A program made the position numbers and the translations under genes. DNA of 64,000 nt, from positions 5,828,001-5,892,000 of the forward strand of contig CAVNZM010000009.1 in the NCBI GenBank assembly GCA_963693365.1, read 5' to 3'. Below the pieces are notes generated by a model that was given only the letters and a program-made list of their open reading frames with translations, made no database searches and was not told the origin of the DNA. This document shows positions 33,175-64,000 of this stretch, in pieces (the stretch's first letter is position 1; each line of letters opens with the position of its first letter). This DNA is from Amoebidium appalachense (taxonomy: Eukaryota; Ichthyosporea).

Positions 33175-33412
33175 CGGGGACCAAGCGTAGGGTACCTGGG
33201 GGGCTAAAGAGGAAAAGGGTGATAAGTGAAAGGGTTCTACTCCAAAGAAATATGGGAACCTACGCTTCAAGCTCTTTTTCTCTGTCCTGGGCTGCAGTGG
33301 CTTGTGGGGTCGCCTCAGCCCCAGATTTTGATTGCTGGTCTGATGCAGTATTCTTCTTGTTTTTAGCTTGCTCCTGCCGCGCTTTCTTGGCGGCCCTCAG
33401 GGCATCCGCCAT
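32278..33412 (-). CDS. POLR1D isoform 2-like small protein
   Basis: Three exons: 33412-33264, 32882-32808 and 32416-32278 (stop TAG 32280-32278), phases 2 and 2, 363 nt, 120 aa. N-terminus MADALRAAKKARQEQ is basic; the core reads REKELEALAIKQLLDEANRG, SERASNLGVTGW, then NHRFLRTTLTST. This follows human POLR1D isoform 2 (ERKAIEELLKEAKRG, RAETMGPMGW, NKRFLINTIKNT as I recall it), which is unrelated in sequence to the RPAC2 subunit made by isoform 1. No RPAC2 sequence is found here, so this is a free-standing gene. Function of the family is not established. Intron 2 (32417-32807) contains (AC)n at 32485-32559. The gene is divergent from UBA1. Confidence 0.8.
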
Positions 33413-33897
33413 ACTAACCGCTAGCCGTGCCTCTAGCAATTACTTTACAGGTGGGTCCTGGGTAGGACTCAACGAACAACATCATATGTACCAACGGAGC
33501 GCAACGAAACGAAACTTTCACAGCTCACTGGGCTAATGTTAGCCGGAGGCTCATCATAAAAGCATAACCATTTGTCGAGAATATCAGGTTTACATTGGTA
33601 GTATAACGATTTCAATCGACATTAAACAGTTGTTGTTTTAAAACTATACCATTTCACATTCAGAGTATGGTTAGTGGTATTCCTAAAATCTTGACCGGCT
33701 TCAAAGTTTTTTTTTTTTTTTTTTTGGTCCACAAGTCACAGTTTCCACCTTCCACTCCCAGCGCCCTGCGCACTTCAGCTGAATTTTAGTTGAATACCGA
33801 GCCCCTTTTTCCTCTTTTACCCAGCTTCTTAGGCTAGAACTTGACACAGACCTTCTACCGAGCGCTTGGTGGCAAGCACCCTTTTCAAGCTTCCAAA
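33413..33897. promoter_or_regulatory. Shared upstream region of POLR1D-like gene and UBA1
   Basis: 485 bp between two divergent start codons, free of the microsatellites that fill the introns apart from a T-run at 33708-33725. No TATA box recognised. Promoter role is inferred from position only. Confidence 0.5.
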
Positions 33898-59440
<25,543 letters not shown>

Positions 59441-59509
59441 AACATGCTAGGTGGTGATGCAAGTATATGTAGGAAGTAAATAATTTAATGGAATTGGTGA
59501 TTGGCCCGT

Positions 59510-59550
<41 letters not shown>

Positions 59551-60139
59551 TAATATGTGGTTAGGCAGACTTGTGTTTTATTAGGGAGTTTACATTTCTT
59601 GCTGCGCAGCATGCATGCGCTCGTGTCATTGATAATCTTTTTGGGGAAACAAGGTTTTATCCCACTTGTACATGGCTTTTATAACAGCTAGGGCCAATGT
59701 TAAACGTTTATGATGGTGGTGGTGTTAAATAAGAAAAGCTGGTATGCCCTGCTATCCTATAGGTAACGTATGGAATGTTGTTGGTGGCATGGGTGTGACT
59801 GTACCTGAAAAAAAACGAGAACCGGAAGATTCTGAACGTCACGGTGAACTTTGGTCAGGACTTCAAAAACTTCGTGTCACAGGACTCAAAGTGTTCCGCA
59901 TGGATCGAGTGCCCTACAAATACATTATTATAATGCATGTTGGTTCGACGATACTTGGTCTGTGCACTTTCGGGGTCTCCTTTCCCTCCTCTTCAGGAGC
60001 GTGTCGTGTCAGTGGGCGGTAGCAGGGGAACATGCGAGAGGTGCAGAGGCCTAGGACCTGGACCAGGTGCACATGCAAGAAAAACGATTTGATTTTGTGG
60101 GTGGGTGGTGTTTTTTTTTTTTTTTTTTTTTTTTTTTGT

Positions 60140-60183
<44 letters not shown>

Positions 60184-60284
60184 ATATGGACATGTATAAA
60201 TATATATATGGTAGCCTGAATTCGAAGTTGGAGTACTAAATATAGCTATTCGCACAATCAAATGACACGAGGGTGGAAATTCTC
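59441..60284. other. Region between UBA1 and the LINE
   Basis: UBA1 3' flank, poly(G) at 59510-59549, a stretch of mixed sequence (59560-60090) without a recognised gene, and a T-run joined to a G-run at 60110-60182. Confidence 0.5.
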
Positions 60285-62225
60285 TTTTTTTTTATAATGA
60301 CTTTATTGACATGCTCATGAAAGAGAAGCAAGCCGGAGATATCACAGATATCTCAGAGAAGAAAATACAAAAACCCCTACTCATGGATACGGAGGAGATA
60401 ACGACTCAAATAATCATACACCCTAGAAAACTCGTTAAACATACGGTGGTTTAACAGATAGTCAATAGAAGTAATATCAGGATTATCTAAATAAGCTAGT
60501 CTTCGAATTTCTAACGGAAGAATCTGAGATAGATAAATACATTTATCTAGATGTATGCGAGAAAAAGGTTCTGCACAAAAGTGACACAAACATTTATGGA
60601 AACTAAGGTTACAACGCCAAAATAAACATTTCCAAGCAATATCACACGAAGGGGTTAGAATGGCAAAATCGGCAACTGATGAAGTGTGGTAGGTTTACGA
60701 GAGGAAGGATGAATATAAGTAGCTAATTTACATAACGATTGTAGAGAAAATAGACGAGTCTCTAATATAAAAAGAAGCACAGGCTCAAGAGTCATACCAT
60801 GATACTCTTTATCACGACGATGAAGCAAAGGATATTGAGTATGAACAACCAAGTAACATACTGCTGATAAATAGGGGAAGAGAAAAATAAAGGAGACAAA
60901 TATTTGAAAGGATATCTCTGAATGGGAGATAGATTGGGTACAGGACATTTCGCACGAACATTAGAAATGGGAACAGCCTGGTCTAAAGAAGGAAAGAATT
61001 GCAACAAAGGATGATAAGAAGGAAGCCTAACCAAATGAAAACAAAAGCGAAGGCCTAACTCATTCATACGCTGACTCGCCGCAGGGAGTCCAAAAACACT
61101 CAGCAAAGGAGCCGCCAGAGGATGCCTACGCGAGGTCCGAGAGATGAACTGGATGAATTCACGCTGAAAGGAATCGAATTCTCGAAGCGCCGCGCGCTGT
61201 TGCCGTGGAGGGGCACACAAGAGTAACGGGAGGCCATATTCGAAACATGGATGAAGAAAAACTTTATAAAGAGTGAGCAGATTAGCAGGGTGGACATTAG
61301 AAATACTTGCGAAAATGCCTTGATAGATGTGTAAACGACCACGCGCACGGGAAATGTGCGAAGTCAAAAGGCGCTCAAAGCAAATACCCTTAGAGATGAA
61401 AGGAATACCTAAATAGTCATAGGAGGACACAACTGGGATAGGTTGATTGTTCAAAGTGTAGTGTGCATGGGGAGAAAAGGTGCCGCGTTTATCTATCCCA
61501 ATTTTCATGAAATTTCGGAAACACCAATCATCTACTCGAGAAAGCATGGTAGTCATAATAGAAGGATCATGAGTGACTAAAACAATATCATCAGCGAACC
61601 AGCCGGAAACACAAGCTGGAGTCGCCTGCAACGGGAAACTGTTGAATTTCTATCGCTAAGTCGTCAATAAAGACATCAAAAAGGAGGGGACTCAAAAGTG
61701 AGCCCTGTAAAAGGCCTCGTGTACGACTGAATCCGTTACTCAGTACCCCATTCACAACGGCAGCCCCATGGGTGCGTTTAAATAACGCCTGAAGTAGTCG
61801 ACCAAAGGGAAGTGGGAGCCCTCGAGTCACCAACTTATGCCAAAGCAAATTCGTCGGAACCGTGTCGTAGGCATTCTTAGGGTCGATGAAGCAAACCTCG
61901 CGACATCCCGAACGGATAGTGTCGTGTAAAGGAAGAGCATGAGTATAGCACGAATAAGCATGCCGAAACCCGCCCTGAATGTTGCTTAATCGAAATACAT
62001 TGGATAAGGTCTCATGCTTGTGGAAGGCGCGCAATATGCAGGACTCGAATAGGCAACGAAATATGTTGGTTAAGATGACCGGCCGAAAAGAAGAAATCAC
62101 CAGTAGAGACCTTCTTGCGGATTGGATTAACAAGAGTGTCATTCCACGACGGAGGAATGAAGCCCAACTCATAAAAGGCGGAGAAGAACTCGCTCACTAA
62201 ATATGCAAACGGTGGAGGAGGAGGC

Positions 62226-62604
62226 TGTTGGAGTGCAGACTTACGCTCACTCCACAATATGTGTATGTTAGCTTTACAATTGGTTCCGTGTACACAGACA
62301 CACGCTGACACTCGATCACCACATGCACATCTGCATAGTTGAGGAATGTTGCCAATTGTGTTTTGACTGCAAACGATTGGTTCACTGGTCCCAGAGATCT
62401 CTAAACGAAAGTAACCAATCCGATTAGCGCCTGGCATCCGGATTACATTCCAGACTGCTGCCCCACGGGTATATAAGCCACGTCTCTGCCAGGTGCAGAC
62501 ATGGAGTTCAGCCATGGAGTTAACACACTGAAAGCTGTAAAAAAACGGGTCAGCGCCCAAGCGCGCCACGACGACCCTAGTCACAGCGGACTCTACTTCC
62601 AACA
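62226..62604 (+). repeat. TRIM left LTR
   Basis: 379 bp. Differs from the right LTR by about five substitutions and lacks a 6-bp ACTGGC insertion. Contains a TATA box (GGGTATATAAG, about 62468) followed by ATGs about 30 bp on. Confidence 0.92.
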
Positions 62605-62906
62605 GGGTTATGGGCCCAGACACGACACCGCGGCCTCTAACTTCACGTCCCATACGACGCCTTGAACGGAGGAGCCAGAAACCGACTTCTAGGCTGTACC
62701 CTACACCCGCGAGTGTATTTCCGTGAAGTAGAGACTTTCGCTTCCACAAACTCCATCCGCAGCAGCCTGCGACATCAACGTCAAGTATTCCACTTCATTG
62801 GCGGGGCACGCACCACAGTGGAATGCACACCCCGGTCTACCCTGCAAGCAGCCACACTCACTCTCTCTTCTCTAGTGGTGTGTACACTTCTCCAATTGGG
62901 TAGGGG

Positions 62907-63291
62907 TGTTGGAGTGCAGACTTACGCTCACTCCACAATATGTGTATGTTAGCTTTACAATTGGTTCCGTGTACACAGACACACGCTGACACTCGATCAC
63001 CACATGCACATCTGCATAGTTGAGGAATGTTGCCAATTGTGTTTTGACTGCAAACGATTGGTTCACTGGTCCCACTGGCAGAGATCTCTAAATGAAAGTA
63101 ACCAATCCGATTAGCGCCTGGCATCCGGATTACATTCCAGACTGCTGCCCCACGGGTATATAACCCACGTCTCTGCCAGGTGCAGACATGGAGTTCAGTC
63201 ATGGAGTTAACACACTAAAAGCAGTAAAAAAACGGGTCAGCGCCCAAGCGCGCCACGACGACCCTAGTCACAGCGGACTCTACTTCCAACA
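62907..63291 (+). repeat. TRIM right LTR
   Basis: 385 bp; near-identical to the left LTR (about 98-99 percent by eye), with the 6-bp insertion near 63074. Confidence 0.92.
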
Positions 63292-64000
63292 GAGGCGTAT
63301 TCCGGGACCCGCCTCAGTGGTAATAACGGGCGGAGGGCACAATGCCTTAAAAAGGGCGGGTGGAAGAGCATCCGGACCACATGCCTTTTTGGGTTTTAGG
63401 ACAGAAATAGCACGTTGAACGTGCGCAGCATTAAGATAGCTCAAAAATTCGCCTGGAAATGAAGAATCAATCGGCCAGGAGGGTGGTGTGGAGAGTAAAG
63501 AATGTGAAGGGTGCGTGGAAGGAGCAGAGTTTAGGTGGAATAATTCCAAATCGGAATAATAGTCATCGGTGGAAGTGATGGTGTCGGTGTTTATCAGGAC
63601 TACATGTAATAATGATGGAAGGGCCAAAATGGCCTAGACTCTTGAGAGTAGAAATACAAGAATCACGGTGGGAAAGCGTTTGGCCTAAGTGGTCTAAGGT
63701 AAGAGATGGTCGTAACCGAACATAGGGATATTCGACACTACCGACAACACTATCACCTAATTCAAATAGAAAATTAACAGGAAGAGAATAACATACCTCA
63801 ACAGGCTATATACGGGTCCCTCCGCTGTCGAGCATTCTGCACGGCCTGGCAGGAGGGTGAGGTGAATCTCCTTATAATTATAGGCATTTTGAATTCTAAG
63901 CCGATTGAGTTCACTGTGGCACTCTTAAATTTGCGAGCAACTTGAATAAGGCGTTTAGTTACACGAACAGTGTGTGAAACAGGAGTGGAAATTTGAATGA

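Larger units (their letters stand above)
62221..63296 (+). mobile_element. TRIM (short non-coding LTR retrotransposon) with 5-bp TSD
   Basis: Two direct LTRs (62226-62604 and 62907-63291) flank a 302-bp internal region. LTRs start TGTTGGAGTG and end TTCCAACA, so they have TG...CA ends in a short inverted repeat. Target duplications GAGGC at 62221-62225 and 63292-63296 match exactly. A TGGGCCCAGACACG stretch starting 6 bp after the left LTR could be the primer-binding site, and GGGTAGGGG just before the right LTR is a polypurine tract. No gag or pol. Orientation is opposite to the host LINE. Confidence 0.92.
60285..64000 (-). mobile_element. Decayed LINE-type retrotransposon, cut by window end
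   Basis: Minus-strand reverse transcriptase. From N to C: VQRAISVLKPKKACGPDALP (about 63330-63400), then after the TRIM insertion FYELGFIPPSWNDTLVNPIR, RPVILTN, FIDPKNAYDTVP (motif A), LLQGSLLSPLLFDVFIDDLA, GWFADDIVLV (catalytic FADD, about 61590) and SYDYLGIPF. A C-terminal C-x2-C-x7-H-x3-C finger (CHFCAEPFSRIHLDKC, about 60540-60590) fits LINE C-termini. Lesions: frameshifts at about 62090 and 61630, and the TRIM at 62226-63291. The 3' end has an A-run on the minus strand at about 60286-60294. No endonuclease domain is visible; the 5' part runs off the window. Clade not assigned. Confidence 0.85.

Noticed and set aside
62501-62662. Short ORF starting MEFSHGVNTLK in each TRIM LTR
   Set aside because: It crosses the LTR boundary, ends early in the interior, and matches no gag or pol motif.

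Overview
The window is nuclear DNA of a microbial eukaryote that I cannot place further. It has spliceosomal GT-AG introns, GC-rich exons, a TTCTAAC-like branch site, and an extreme load of homopolymers (G/C runs to about 70 bp) and dinucleotide arrays. Most long open frames here are translated microsatellites, not genes. I rebuilt genes exon by exon, checking splice phase and comparing with remembered human and yeast protein families.

Layout: (1) 462-4917 (+), 3' part of a WKF-domain gene (human C7orf50 family). (2) 5.0-13.3 kb, gene-poor: diverged dispersed repeats, a palindromic minisatellite (8310-8655) and a large imperfect inverted duplication (about 9.13-10.67 against 11.87-13.20 kb). 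(3) Two tandem minus-strand paralogs of a family I do not recognise: copy A (13321-16923), with several disabling lesions, and copy B (18958-21577), intact. (4) 23480-30729 (-), a DDX3/Ded1-type DEAD-box helicase, seven exons, two single-base expansions in the last exon. (5) 31418-32144 (+), a candidate unrecognised two-exon gene. (6) 32278-33412 (-), a 120-residue protein like human POLR1D isoform 2. (7) 33898-59440 (+), a complete ubiquitin-activating enzyme E1 (UBA1) in 32 exons whose introns hold most of the repeats, including 3.2 kb of (GA)n/(GGGA)n. (8) 60.28-64.0 kb (-), a decayed LINE-type retrotransposon split by a 1.07-kb terminal-repeat retrotransposon in miniature (TRIM) with matching 5-bp target duplications.

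The most interesting signal is a dispersed element seen only inside introns, about a dozen copies in at least four genes on both strands, always in the sense orientation of its host gene. Its 3' end reads CATTCTAAC followed by a C-run, which looks like a branch site plus pyrimidine tract. I propose an introner-like element that carries a portable 3' splice module. Several splice sites also sit directly in or beside (GT)n and (CA)n arrays.

The genes are housekeeping genes (ubiquitin activation, RNA helicase, probably ribosome or Pol I biology) without an operon-like link. UBA1 and the POLR1D-like gene are divergent, with starts 485 bp apart.
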